Shown here piece by piece: positions 37,800 to 49,700 of a stretch of DNA of 64,000 nt (positions are counted from its first letter, which is position 1; every line of letters begins with the position of its first letter). Source of the DNA: Tomocerus qinae (Eukaryota; Arthropoda; Collembola; Entomobryomorpha; Tomoceridae); contig CM034549.1 in assembly GCA_020055645.1 (NCBI GenBank), forward strand, positions 23,705,930-23,769,929, in the 5' to 3' direction. The notes beneath the pieces were generated by a model, which ran no database searches, was not told the origin of the DNA, and saw nothing but the letters and a program-made list of their open reading frames with translations. A program made the position numbers and the translations under genes.

Positions 37800-40700
37800 T
37801 TAGTTAGGTTTCTTTCTTGGTACTGCAGGTGCAGCAAGATCCAATTGCCCTACAAACTTGACGAAGACATCCTGGTTGTTTAAATTGTGACTGTCTGTAA
37901 TCAAGCATTGAGTCAAGACATTAGTAGTACTGCAAATGTATTTTTCTTGCAGGAATTCAATATTATAGTGCTGGTCTTACCGATTATGACCATTTCTACT
38001 TGAATTGCTACTAGGTCTAATGGTTTGAACAGACTCATCGGCACCTGTCTGAACTGATTCTTTCCTCATTCTTTCTTGGACTACCGAACGCATAAATGGT
38101 TTATCCTGTCCAGATACTATCGACGCTATTGAAAGGTTTGGATTTGGTGGTATACTGCTTATTACTAAATTCTAGTTACAAAAACAAAATATTTGTCCAT
38201 AATATTTTGAATGTAATTCAGTTGTTTCATAAATCACAAAAATTTACACTTACCGTTATGACATCATTCCCATTTTTCACCAATGTCCCATGTTTCTCGG
38301 AAAAATTGTTATTGTTGTCGCAAAAGCTATATTTTGCAGGTTTAATTTTACTTTGTTTGTTTTTAAAGAATTTAGAGAGACTGTCCTTTGCTAATAGTGC
38401 CACACGCTCTGATAAACTCCTTTCTGTAGTTTTTGTAGCTGCTTTCTGTTTAGCTAACATTTCTCCTTCTGACTTTCTAATTGCTAACTGATGTTGATAG
38501 TACTTTGCACAAAGGTCACCTAAGTCTCCCTCCACATCAGAGTTACTACTATCCCACTGTTCACATTCTTTATGTGATGAGTTTGTGACACAATCGGTAT
38601 CGGTAGACGAGTGACCAGAAGCCGTACGCGCTCTTGACTGGGGTGGCGCACTCGACGAGATGTCTAGATTACGACTCCGTCGTTTGTTCGTAGAAATATT
38701 TGAATTGTTGGTAGTGTAGCTCACCACTGAGTCCTTCTCCGTCGGATTATAGGAAGTGTTACTCTCGGATATATTATCATTGTTAGAATGAACCTCGGAT
38801 TCACAATAACAAGAAGAACTTACATCTGAAGTCGGACGAACTAATTCTTCATCCTTTTCTTTTTGGTCCATTTTATTTTCATCAACTTTCTTTGATTGGC
38901 GTCTCTTTACTTTAACTGGCTTCCTTCTTTTGATTTTCTCAGTGACCGTCCCCGAGCTATTTCTACAGATTTTCTTCGAATGCTTTCTACTGATTTTCCC
39001 CAGATCGTTTCTACTGGTACTTTCCAAATGCTTTCTACTTGCTTTCCTCGATTCTTTTTTATTGTTTCGGGTTTCCTCCAAATATTTTTCATTGGACTTC
39101 TTCCAATCTTCGTTGTTGATATCGTCTGATTCCGTTCTAGCCATATTATCCGAGCCATTTTTGGAAATTCCATCCCAATTTTCTTCGTTTTCATCTGCTG
39201 AGCCTTTTCTGATTTTTCTCGAGCCTTTCCTACTCATATCATTCGACTCTTTTCTACTGATAGCATCAGCATCTTTTGTATTCATATCATCTGAAAATTT
39301 TGTACTAACATCAGAAATTTTTCTACTGTTATTTGAAAGTACAGAAAATTTTTCCGAATATTTTCTACTACTACTATCGGAGTTATTTATACTGGTATCC
39401 GAATATTTTCCACTTAAAGCATTCGAATACTTTCTATTGATGGCATCCGAACATTTTCTACAGATATTTTCCGAATTTTTCTTACAGATATTTTCCGAAT
39501 TTTTTTTACAGATATTTTCCGAATTTTTCTTACAGATATTTTCCGAATTTTTCTTACAAATATTTTCCGAACCTTTCGTACTGATATTTTCCGAACCTTT
39601 CTTACAGATATTTTCCGAACCTTTCTTACATGGATTTTCGGAACACTGTCTACAGATATTATCCGAATACTTTCTGATGATGGCATTGGAGCATTTTCTA
39701 CAGATATTATATGAACATATTCCACTAATGTTATTTGAATCTTTTCTCTCAATTTCATTTGAGTCTTTTAAAGTAGTGTCGCAGATTTTTTTACTGGCAT
39801 CATTCAAGTCTTTTCTACGGATGGCATCTGAATCTTTTCTACTGATTGCATCTGAGTTTTTTCTACTGTTGTGATCCAAGTCTTGTCTACTCATGTGGTC
39901 GGAATCTTTTTTACTCATGTGGCCAGAATCATTTTTCTTCATGTGGCCAGAATCTTTTTTACTCATGTGGCCGGAATCTTTTTTACTCATGTGGCCGGAA
40001 TCTTTTGTACTCATGTGACCGGAATCATTTGTACTGATATGATTGAAATCTTTTCTAGTGACGTGATTAAAGTTTTCTCCACTTTTATGATCCGAGTCTT
40101 TTCTAATGCTGTGATCCGAGTCTTTTGTAATGATGGGATCTACGTTATTTTCACTGATGGAATCCAAGTGTTTTTCATTAATTGCATCTGAGTCTTTTCT
40201 ACTGATATCATTTGAATCTTTTCTACTAATAGGCCTTGAGTCTTTTCCACTAATTGGTCTAGAGTTCCTTCTGCTGATAGTATTTGAGGCTATCCCACTG
40301 ATGGCATTTGAGTCTTTTCTACTAGTTGGCCTAGAGTTTTTTCTATTGATATTCTCCGAATCTGTTTCACTAATATCAGAGATTACTTTTTTGGTATGAT
40401 TTGAGTGTTTTATTCTAACTTTATTCGAATCTTTTCCATTGATCACATACGAGTCTTTTCCTTCCACCATTTCGGAATCGTTTCCACGAATCACATGCGA
40501 ATTTTTTCCACTGGACTTCGAGTCCCTTTTGCTAACCGTATAGGAGTTTTTTCTACTAGTTTTCTCTGCGCATTTTATCAAATCATTCCCCAGGTCGTCC
40601 GATTGAATTGACCGTTGGCTGTGGGCTTGACGAACATCATTCCCAATTAACACTGTGTCTTCTGTTTTTCTGGTATCATCGCCACTTAAATCCCTGTTAG

Positions 40701-43035
40701 AATCACTGCGATAACTGACAACGGAATGATTATCATTCGCAAAGGATTTCAGAGACTTCAATGATCCTGCAGAACTGACATTAGTTGAATTTATATTATG
40801 CTCAAAAACTATTTTGTTATAGATTGTCGATCCTGCTATAGATCTTGAATATATTCCAGGTTTAGATGCATCTTGTACTGTTTCTCTTGATTCTTTTGTA
40901 TTTGATTCTGCCTCCAAATTCTGAACAGGTTTATTAGTTTTCCTATCTAACCCATTGAAAGTAAAGGACGATCGTGCATAAAGTAAATTTGAGGGTGTCA
41001 TTCTCAGATCTTGACTACTTACTTTTTTCATCGAATGGTGGGATTTATTCTTGTTGATTTGATTAGGATTTTCACCATCAGTAGACTGATTTTGATTCAG
41101 AGACTTTGAATTCATAGCACCATACCTGTAAACTACATTTGGTTTCATTTCAATCATTTGAGAAGTCCCCTCTATTATTGTTGTCGCTTTTTTCCTAACT
41201 TTTTGCTGCAATTCCTTTGAGTGGATAATTTCAGATTCCTGAATATTGGTTTGTTTAATTGAAGAGTCTCCTCCGTCATCATTAGGAGGATTAAGTTGGC
41301 GGTCGAAATAAAGGTTGTATAAATCTTTAGCCTTATTCTTAATGTACTTCTTATTTTCTAAGTTTATGGCAGCTGCTAGCTTTTCGCAGTCAACTTCACG
41401 TTCCGATTTTTGTTTTTTTAACGTATTAATCTTAGAATTTTTATACTTTTCTGGAGGATCGTAACTCAAAGCTTTAACTGGGACAAGATGATACCAATGT
41501 GCACAAACTTTTGTTCTGTTACTCAACACACTGGGAACCATATTTATGAAGAAGTATTCCATCGTGTTCACTTCACTTCCCCAGCGGTCCACATGGATGA
41601 ATTTACACAGATGAATCACATTCGTCAGTATCAAGTAGATTGTGAACGAAAAGCCGTAAAGATCAGCAGCTGAAAGTAAATCTTGAATGTTTCCTTTATA
41701 TGGCATTGATGCATACTTGAGGACTTCTGTAGTAAAACCGTGGGATTGGGGTTGAGTAATTAATTTGTAATTCAGCTGAGAAAAATTATTATTCCTGTAA
41801 GTTGTGAGAAGGTCGTGCATCTCTTTAGCAAGACCTTCGTTCCTCAAATGAGAATTCGCAAGGACGGAAAACAAATCTGAGTATTTTGACGGAGTTATGA
41901 CGTAACTGATATCTATTAACTCTACCGTTTTGTCACTTTCAAATCTTAACAATGGGCAGTCAAAAGGATATTTGCTCCTTTTCCTAAGGAATGTTGATTG
42001 TGCAACATCATCGTATTCTATCTGTCCAATTTGGGTATTTTCCATGAGCCTGGAATCAAAATTCAATTGCTACACTTGACATTCTATTTTTAAAGCGAAT
42101 ATTTTACCCACCAAAATTCTACAGAAGAAACTTGTCCTTCGATGACAATATCAAGTGTTCCATTGTAAGTCCCGTCCACTAACTCGCCAACTCTGTCCCT
42201 GTTCAAATAAGTCAACACTACAATGATACTAGCTGAGATTACATTTGCATTTTCAACGTCAATATCTGAATGAAAAAGTGTTTTTGTTTTAGAACCTTCT
42301 TCTACAATTTTTCAGATACTCCCAGTGTCCATTGTCAAAATCTCCAGTAAACAAAAAATAGTGCATGGGCACTCGTTTATTTGGGAATTGTCGTGAATTC
42401 TCAACTCGATAAGTTACTCCTATACTATCATTGTACTCCTGAATGGATGCAAAATTAAATTGATACAATTCTCCAGCTGCGTTCAGTTCTAAAAATGATC
42501 CTAGTGTACCAGGCTCTAACATGTAATTTTTGTAAGCTTCTATAGGATTCTCGTCCCAGGATTTCTGCAGGTTATTATGCCCATTAATATGCTGTACTTG
42601 GACTGACATTTGATATTTTTCCCAGGTCTTCTCCGCTATAAATGAAACTACTTGTTGACGAATAGGAAGGTGTTCGGACTCATCTCCTTCAAATATTGCT
42701 TGCGATATAGCTTTGAATAGACAATCTCCTGTTCCCCCATTCGGTAGGATTGAGAATGACATACTTGCAACTGTAAGATACCTTTCCACAAACTCCTCGT
42801 CGTCATCACTAAATCAGTGTAGTATCACAGTTACATACTTTGCACATACTAAATACTTTATTGCATTGCAACAGAAGCAAGCTAAGTGCGACAAACGTGT
42901 ATAGATGTTGATTTTAAGTGAATGATCTTACCATTCATTATTAGCGGAACCTGCAGAACGACTTTGTTCTTCAATTCTTGGTGGATTATTGTTATCATTA
43001 ACATTTTTCTTTGCAGATTTCGTATTTCGATCCAT
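37800..43035 (-). CDS. Large OTU-domain protein with a long octapeptide tandem array
   Basis: Six coding exons on the minus strand: 43035-42932, 42808-42306, 42265-42112, 42049-38254, 38171-37981, 37890-37800; 4839 nt (1612 aa). An OTU cysteine-protease-like domain occupies about residues 50-205: TGDCLFKAISQAIF holds the nucleophile Cys, and DNGHWEYL the His. The Asp expected three residues before Cys (DGxC in the family) is Thr here, with Asp immediately before Cys. Residues 250-480 are a further conserved-looking block ending AHWYHLVPV, possibly a degenerate second OTU-like unit. About residues 750-1200 are octapeptide repeats of the type S-x-x-I-S-R-K-D, then basic and Ser-rich tails. A deubiquitinase-like role is suggested by family only. 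Exon 2 uses a weak donor (T|GTAGAA); it was chosen because it alone fits the phase. The last exon could use a NAG shift by 4 nt; the chosen frame ends PAVPRKKPN. Confidence 0.8.
39150..40560 (-). repeat. 24-bp coding minisatellite (octapeptide array) in the OTU gene
   Basis: A 24-bp period runs through about 1.4 kb, roughly 50 units, in frame on the minus strand. Two homogeneous blocks stand out: SENICKKN-type units at about 39470-39640 and SGHMSKKD-type units at about 39890-40030. Outer units are diverged. The homogeneous blocks imply recent unit amplification. Because the period is a multiple of three, two other frames also stay open for long distances and create shadow ORFs on both strands. 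Confidence 0.9.
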
Positions 43036-43668
43036 ACTGGTGTTATTAGAGTTTGATACAGTTTGTTAAGCATTCCTTATACTTATAAAATGATGGAAGT
43101 CATTGCTGTACATTAAGTTATACGAACCTGCACATACCTAGCACTGGGAATAGTAACGTAACTGCAAATGAATTCAATAATACAGATTTCGGTGACATAA
43201 AATGATATTTTATGAGATGGGATGAATGAACGGCCGGGGAGAATTTCATTACAAGAAATCTAGTGAATATTGCAGTTGGTATCAAGGGCCAATGAATACC
43301 TTGACAACTTGAAGGTGACCGACATTGTTGTTAGGTACTGGAGCACTAAATTCCTATGACAATTTTATAAATATACAACCCGATGCTGTCATGAATCAGT
43401 CATGAATATGGGGATGTGGATTGGATTTAGGATTGGATGGTGGGTGATGGTTGGTGCATAAAAACGCACCCATATTATCCTAGTATAACTAGTATTTCAC
43501 AGTATTAGTTGCCACCATTTGAAAATGATAATCTACTATCAAAATGAAAGGATGCAAAAATAGTCAGAGACCATAAGTATAGAAATGTAGACATTTAGAC
43601 ATGTAGTTTACTATCTTACAATTTATGCATAGCTTATTGTTTGATACTGAATTATGTGTATAGATTTG
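43036..43668. other. Upstream flank of the OTU gene up to the retrotransposon
   Basis: Promoter-side DNA of the OTU gene; no TATA box was recognised. The retrotransposon inserted about 630 bp upstream of the start codon, at the ATTTG target ending at 43668. Confidence 0.5.
43664..43668. repeat. Left 5-bp target-site duplication (ATTTG) of the BEL/Pao element
   Basis: ATTTG immediately precedes the left LTR and is identical to 51065-51069. Five bases is the usual duplication length for this superfamily. Confidence 0.93.
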
Positions 43669-44566
43669 TGTTGTCGACACACGGAAAGAACATGAAAAGA
43701 TTCAGTTTTAAAGTGAAATTCATTTATTTGTAGTATTGTGAAATATTTATTTGCTACATTTTGGTATCTATTTATTTATTGTCTAGCAATACGAAATTAT
43801 TTAAATTATGAATATTATGTATTTAAGTTAATTAATTAATTTTAATGGTTTAATGTGTATTTAGAAATTATGTTTATGCAAAAACAAATACTAGAGATCA
43901 TGAGGATTCGAATGATGTATAATATGTGTATGAAATGTTATGTTTATGTTGTGAAAATTAGTGTTGTAGGCAGAAGTCGGTGGTGAAAAATCGTGTACTT
44001 TGTATATGTAAAAATGGGATTGTACGGATAAGGCCAGTACAGTGATCTGTAAAGATACTTGCTCAATTAAAAGGTGTATTGCCTAGAGCTGCCTTTATTT
44101 GTTTGAATTGACTGGTGACACAGGCCTTGAGTGCCATTTCCCAGTACTGTCCTTTCCGTACAAGCCACATTGCAATATTGTTTGTAAGGCTGTATGTGTG
44201 TGTTGTATTTAAATAAATACAGAGAATTTCACAGTTGTAACTGTCACGTGGTCTTGAGTACCTTATTTACTATCGCGTAATTCTGATTTGAGAGATCTAC
44301 TTTAATTCGAGAAAGGGCTGACAGCTGATGTAACTTTATGTGAAAGGCTCCAGTCATTTTCCAGAGAATTAATCGTAGAATTCCTCAAGCAATCAGTTGC
44401 ATTATATTGTTACACGTGACTCATAGCATTCATTTGCATAATATCATATAAGAATTGCCTTTAAGGCTGGTCCTTCGAGAAAGAGAAACGAGGCTCTATT
44501 AAGCAGACTTGAGCTTTGCGAGATAGCGTCTTACGGTTAGACAGAGAGACATAGCTGGCCGTAACA
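43669..44566 (+). repeat. 5' LTR of the BEL/Pao element (898 bp)
   Basis: Starts TGTTGTCGACACAC and ends TAACA. It should carry promoter and polyadenylation signals; AAATAAATA near 44210 is a candidate signal. A 12-nt copy of the first part of the primer binding site, TGGTCCTTCGAG, occurs inside it at 44468-44479. Confidence 0.97.
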
Positions 44567-44567
44567 T

Positions 44568-44584
44568 TGGTCCTTCGAGCCGGA
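44568..44584 (+). other. tRNA-Tyr primer binding site
   Basis: TGGTCCTTCGAGCCGGA begins one base after the 5' LTR. Its complement, ending in CCA, matches the 3' acceptor and T-arm end of eukaryotic tRNA-Tyr (established knowledge of that tRNA). Confidence 0.85.
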
Positions 44585-44629
44585 TTATCGGTGACAAGTG
44601 ACAGTACACATAGTTCGAAGTGGAACAAA

Positions 44630-46708
44630 ATGGCTGACAAGCAAAATCCTAATGAAAGGAAAAGTGCCCGTCTCCAGGGTATAGCCCCGGAAATCGTGGA
44701 TGATGAAGTATTGAATACCCGCAGGCAGCGGAAGCCAGTAGCAGGTCGAGACGCTCTGGAAATTCCTGATGATAAAAGTACTGCAAGTTGTGCAACAACC
44801 TTGAGTAAGTCCTCTAAGGCAAGTTGTGCTTCCCGAAGGAAGTTGGAAGCCGAATTAGAGGCAATGAGAAAGATCGAGGAACTTGAAACTCGAGAACTTG
44901 CTAGTATTGAACGAAAGAAGATGTTGGCTCAGAAAGAGTTAGAGCTACAATTAGCCATTATTGAGGAAGAGGAGAATGAAACTCTGAGTTCCAATGGCAG
45001 TAACTATCAAAGTATGATAGATGATGAATTTCAGGAGGGAGAAAACGGTGATGACTTTCCACCCCCTCAAGACTCCAAGTCTATCAGTGCTAAGAGTGAT
45101 GCCAAGTCACATACCCCAATAGAGCAAGCTGAAGTAGACAGATTACTTAGCACAGAAGTAACAGTGCCTGTGTCGCCACCTAGTGCTCCAAGTGATATGG
45201 AGAAGATGGCTCAAGCCTTTACTGATATGTTCAAGACGATCAAAACCGAAATATCGGGGAAGCCAAAGGAACCCCAAAATATGAGTAAGTATCTGGCACG
45301 GCAAACAGTAGCCAAGGAGTTGCCTGTATTCTCTGGAGATCCAGTAGAATGGCCAAATTTCCTAAGTCAGTACAAATCTACTACTGAAGCTTGTGAATTC
45401 AGTAACATTGAGAATATTGCTCGCCTCCAAAAGTGTCTACGTGGAAAGGCGAAAGAAGCAGTACAGTGCATGTTGGCAGTTCCTGAGAAGCTGCCTGAGA
45501 TCATGACATGCTTAGAAGAGAACTTTGGCCGACCGGATGTCATCTTGATGATGTTGACTGAGCGTGCCGAGCGAATGGCAAGCTGTCGAGATGACAAGCC
45601 AGAGACTCTCACGGATTTGGCAAATGCTGTTAGGAACCTTACCTCCACAGCAGAAATCTTAAAACGACAGGATTATTTGGCCAATCCACATCTGATAAAG
45701 AAATTATTTGATAAACTGTCTCCACAAATGAAACTGAGTTGGGGACTGAAATTACGGAAGTCTGAAGATCGTGTAACCAAACTTCATGACTTTTCCATTT
45801 GGTTGAACGAAATGGCCGAAGCTGTCAGAATGGTGACAATACCACAAACCTCTGTTTCCGAAGAGAAAAGGGACAGAAATGGTAAAGGCCGAGATGCCAA
45901 GCGAGGAGCTGTAGTGGCTGCTGTAGCAGAGAAGAAATGCTGCAGCTACTGTAAGAAGTTTGGCCATAAAGTCTATACATGCAGAGAATTGCTGCAAAAG
46001 TCCACTGAGGAAAGGTGGCAATGGGTTCTGTCGGAAAGGCTATGTTTCTTCTGTTTGAAACCTGGTCACATGGCTGCAGACTGTGAAGACAAGAAGATCT
46101 GTGGTAAAGATGGGTGTGATCAGATACATCATGCTATGCTACACTCAAAACCCAGACAGCCTAGGCATGATAAGCCGAAGCAAGAAAATCATTGTGGACA
46201 CGTATCGGATTGTGCTGAAGTACCTTTGTGTGTCTTGCCAGTAACTTTGACTGGTCCGAAAGGAAATATTGAGACCTTTGCAATGTTGGACAGTGCTTCT
46301 ACTGTGTCCCTAATTGAAGCGGACTTGGCTGCCCAAATTGGAGTCTCTGGAGAAAGTGCACCACTAAAGATACAGTGGATAAACTCTGACGGACAGTCTG
46401 AAAATTCCATGAAAGTGAAAGCTGGAATTAAAGGACATAATTGTCGATGGTCATATTCTATGGATAATTTGCAGACCATCACACGACTTTCTTTGCCTAG
46501 AGAAAGTGTAAATGGTAAGACCTTGAGATGTAAATGGAAGCACTTGAGGAGAGCCCCATTGCCGAACTTAGTAAATGCTCAGCCTAAGATATTGATAGGC
46601 TTGAATAATGCAAGGTTGATTCTTCCTTTGGAAGCCGTAGAAGGTCCTGGCAATTCCCCAATTGCTGTAAGGACTAGGCTAGAATTGGGCACTCTTTGGA
46701 AAATCTAA
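44630..46708 (+). CDS. BEL/Pao Gag and aspartic protease ORF
   Basis: An uninterrupted frame of 692 residues from the first ATG after the primer site. It has a charged N-terminal coiled coil (Glu/Lys/Leu-rich), a retroelement capsid-like region beginning LPVFSGDPVEWPNFLSQYKS (the DUF1759 type), two CCHC zinc knuckles (CSYCKKFGHKVYTC and CFFCLKPGHMAADC), then the protease with AMLDSASTVSLIEA holding the catalytic Asp. The frame ends 20-30 residues past the usual protease end, at a point where the pol frame already runs in parallel, which marks the first frameshift at about 46680. This half looks intact. Confidence 0.9.
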   Translation: MADKQNPNERKSARLQGIAPEIVDDEVLNTRRQRKPVAGRDALEIPDDKSTASCATTLSKSSKASCASRRKLEAELEAMRKIEELETRELASIERKKMLAQKELELQLAIIEEEENETLSSNGSNYQSMIDDEFQEGENGDDFPPPQDSKSISAKSDAKSHTPIEQAEVDRLLSTEVTVPVSPPSAPSDMEKMAQAFTDMFKTIKTEISGKPKEPQNMSKYLARQTVAKELPVFSGDPVEWPNFLSQYKSTTEACEFSNIENIARLQKCLRGKAKEAVQCMLAVPEKLPEIMTCLEENFGRPDVILMMLTERAERMASCRDDKPETLTDLANAVRNLTSTAEILKRQDYLANPHLIKKLFDKLSPQMKLSWGLKLRKSEDRVTKLHDFSIWLNEMAEAVRMVTIPQTSVSEEKRDRNGKGRDAKRGAVVAAVAEKKCCSYCKKFGHKVYTCRELLQKSTEERWQWVLSERLCFFCLKPGHMAADCEDKKICGKDGCDQIHHAMLHSKPRQPRHDKPKQENHCGHVSDCAEVPLCVLPVTLTGPKGNIETFAMLDSASTVSLIEADLAAQIGVSGESAPLKIQWINSDGQSENSMKVKAGIKGHNCRWSYSMDNLQTITRLSLPRESVNGKTLRCKWKHLRRAPLPNLVNAQPKILIGLNNARLILPLEAVEGPGNSPIAVRTRLELGTLWKI

Positions 46709-49700
46709 TGGGCATCGCCACAGAGTAGATAGTGGATTTATATGCCATGTATACCGAAATCCAGATGACCAACTGCATCAGATGGTCAAGGATTCCTTTA
46801 GAATTGAAGAACTCGGAGTAAAGGTTTCTGAGGACAATCTTATGTCACGAGAGGACAAGAGAACCCGTGACATAACTGATAGAACGACTAAGCGTGTAGA
46901 GGGCGGTTGGGAAACTGGTCTTCTATGGAAAGAAGATGATCCAGTCCTACCGGAGAGTAAAACCATGGCTCTGAACAGACTTTACTCCATGGAACGAAAA
47001 TTGGATAAAAATCCAGTCTTTGCGGAACAGTATTGTGCAAAGATTGCAGAATATTTGGCGAAAGGTTTCGTCCATAAACTAAGTGATAAAGAACTTAGTA
47101 AGAAAGATTCTAAGATTTGGTATCTTCCTCATTTCGCGGTATTCAATCCGAACAAACCCAAGAAAGTGAGACTTGTGTTTGATGCCGCTGCCAAATCGAG
47201 AGGAGTTAGTCTGAATGACAAGTTGATGAAAGGCATGGATTTGTTGAAACCTCTGCCTGGAGTCCTTTGTAAGTTCCGTCAGCGAAGTATTGCCTTTGCA
47301 GCTGACATTAAAGATATGTTCCATCGTGTAAAGATTCGTGCGGAAGACTTGCCTGCTCAACGTTTCTTATGGCGTGGAATGGACAGAGATAGAACACCTG
47401 ACACATATGTGATGGATGTCATGGTTTTTGGTGCGGTGTCTTCCCCTTATTCTGCCCAAGAGGTGAAGAATCGTAATGCTATTACTTTAGATCCTCCAGC
47501 ATCTGAAAATAGTGTAAGAGCCATATTAGATCGTCATTATATGGACGACTATTTGGACAGCTGTAGTACTGCGGAGGAAGCCAAGAAGTTGATCTTGGAA
47601 GTTGTTGAAATCCATAAAAAGGGTGGATTTCAAATATGTAACTGGATTTGTAGTGACCAGAAAATTTTGGATATTCTTCCTGAGGATTTGAGAGCTGTAA
47701 GAGAAAAGCCTCTAAATCTGGAAGATACTGGAGAAGCTTCCACTGAAAGAGTTCTTGGATTGCATTGGGATCCAGAACGAGACGTTTTTGTGTTCACGAC
47801 TAAATTGAAAAAGATTGACAAGGATATCATTGCTGGAGTAAAGGAGCCGACGAAACGAGAAGCTCTATCCTTGGTCATGTCGGTGTTTGATCCACTTGGA
47901 TTCTTGACTCATTTGACTATTAGAGCAAAAAATCCTACTTCAAGATGTGTGGCGTTCTGAGACAGGTTGGGATGAAAAATTACCCCCTGAATCTCAAGAA
48001 AAATGGAGTCGTTGGCTAAGTCAATTGCATAATATTGACAAATTTGAAATCCCAAGATGTTATCACCCCCAGATTTGTGATAACACAGAAGTAAGTCTTC
48101 ATGTGTTCTGTGATGCTAGCGAGCAGGCCTTTGCTGCTGTGGCCTATCTCCGCCTGAAGACTGGAAATTTGATAGTAACTTCGTTAGTAATGGCAAGATC
48201 CAGAGTTGCACCATTACGTCCCGAATCCATTCCGAGATTGGAATTACAAGCTGCATTGTTAGGCAGCAGAATGGCAAAGGTTGTCCATGAATATCATGAA
48301 ATTGAAATCAAGGAGACACATTTCTGGACAGATTCAAAGATAGTTTTGTGTTGGCTTCGTTCAGATGGCAGAAGATTTAAGCCATTTGTTGCCCATCGGA
48401 TTGGTGAAATTCTTGAAGAGACTGATGTCAAGAATTGGCACTGGGTACCAACAAAAGAGAATGTAGCAGATGAAGCTACACGTGATATTTGTCCTGCTGC
48501 ATTAAGTCCAAGAAGTAGATGGCTAACTGGACCAGAATTTCTTCGAATGTCACCTGAATTCTGGCCCCTTGAACTGAGTACTGAAGACATAAAGAAAGAC
48601 GTTCTAGTAGAAAATCTGGAACAGAAAAAGAATATTGTAGCTAATGTCACAGTAGTTCAGACATGCCTGCCTGTAATAAGTAAATTTTCATCTTGGGTAC
48701 GGCTGGTACGAGTAACTGCCAGGATGTTGAAGTTTATCTCTCTCTGCAGAAAACAGAATACAGCGAGAGATATTACAGTACTTGATATGCAACAGGCAGA
48801 GATATTGTTGTTAAAGTTTGTCCAAGAAGAAAGCTTCTCGGAAGAAATCTCTTGCCTTAAAAAGGGAACTCATGTGTTACGATCAAGTCGACTGAAAAGA
48901 CTTGTTCCAATATTGAATGAAAAAGGTCTGTTGGTATTGAACGGCAGAATTGGCCAAGCTGGACATTATGGAAGTCCTTCATACCAACCAATTATTTTAG
49001 ACCCAAGGAGTGATTACACGAAACTGTTGTTACAACACTTACACTCCAAAGCTGGACACCATGGCACAGAACGAGTGCTAAATGAAATAAGGCAGAAGTA
49101 TTGGATTCTGAACGCTCGAGCTGCCTTAAAGAAAATTGTAAAAAATTGTCAAATGTGTAGAGTGATTAAAGCAGAGCCATGTGAGCCTGAGATGGGAAAT
49201 TTGCCACATTTCCGAGTAAATCCTCAGCCACGAGCCTTTACTTACACAGGACTAGATTACTTCGGTCCCATGGAAGTGACCATCGGACGAAGACATGAGA
49301 AGAGATATGGAGCACTCTTTACCTGTTTAACAACTAGAGCTGTCCATTTAGAAATCGCTGGAAGCTTAAACACTGATTCATGTATTATGGCAATACGTCG
49401 ATTTATGGCAAGACGTGGAGCGCCGATTGAAATTTGGTCAGACAATGGAACTAACTTTCACGGCGCCAAAAATGAGTTGAAAATTGCTTTAGATGAACTC
49501 AATCAAGGTCAAATTATCGATGAACTTGCAGTGAAAGGAGTTGAGTGGAAGTTTATTCCGCCATCAGCACCACATATGGGAGGTTGTTGGGAAAGACTTG
49601 TTCGTTCAGTAAAAGTTGCATTGAATGCCGTACTGAACACCCGAGCTCCCAAGGAAGAAGTTTGCAAACGTTGATGGTTGAAGCAGAATACACTGTAAAC

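Noticed and set aside
37800-37894. Alternative acceptor for the last OTU exon, 4 nt upstream
   Set aside because: It also gives an open frame, but a Cys-rich tail that looks random; the chosen acceptor gives a more protein-like C-terminus. Not certain.
38148-38164. AAGCAG acceptor for the penultimate OTU exon
   Set aside because: It breaks phase with the GTAAGT donor at 38254; the upstream CTAG acceptor with a T-rich tract keeps phase 0.
39470-39640. CRISPR-like regular repeats
   Set aside because: There are no unique spacers; it is a coding minisatellite in a eukaryotic exon.
38907-40611. Several long ORFs on both strands across the OTU repeat (for example 38930-39874 +)
   Set aside because: The 24-bp period is a multiple of three, so non-coding frames stay open. 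The minus-strand frame joins to the OTU exons with correct phases and the others do not.
44568-44584. tRNA gene fragment
   Set aside because: Only the 3' end complement of tRNA-Tyr is present, exactly where an LTR element has its primer site.
46684-46708. Programmed ribosomal frameshift between Gag/protease and RT
   Set aside because: The break falls in the protease-RT linker without a recognised slippery heptamer, and three further breaks follow in pol, so mutation or assembly error is more likely.
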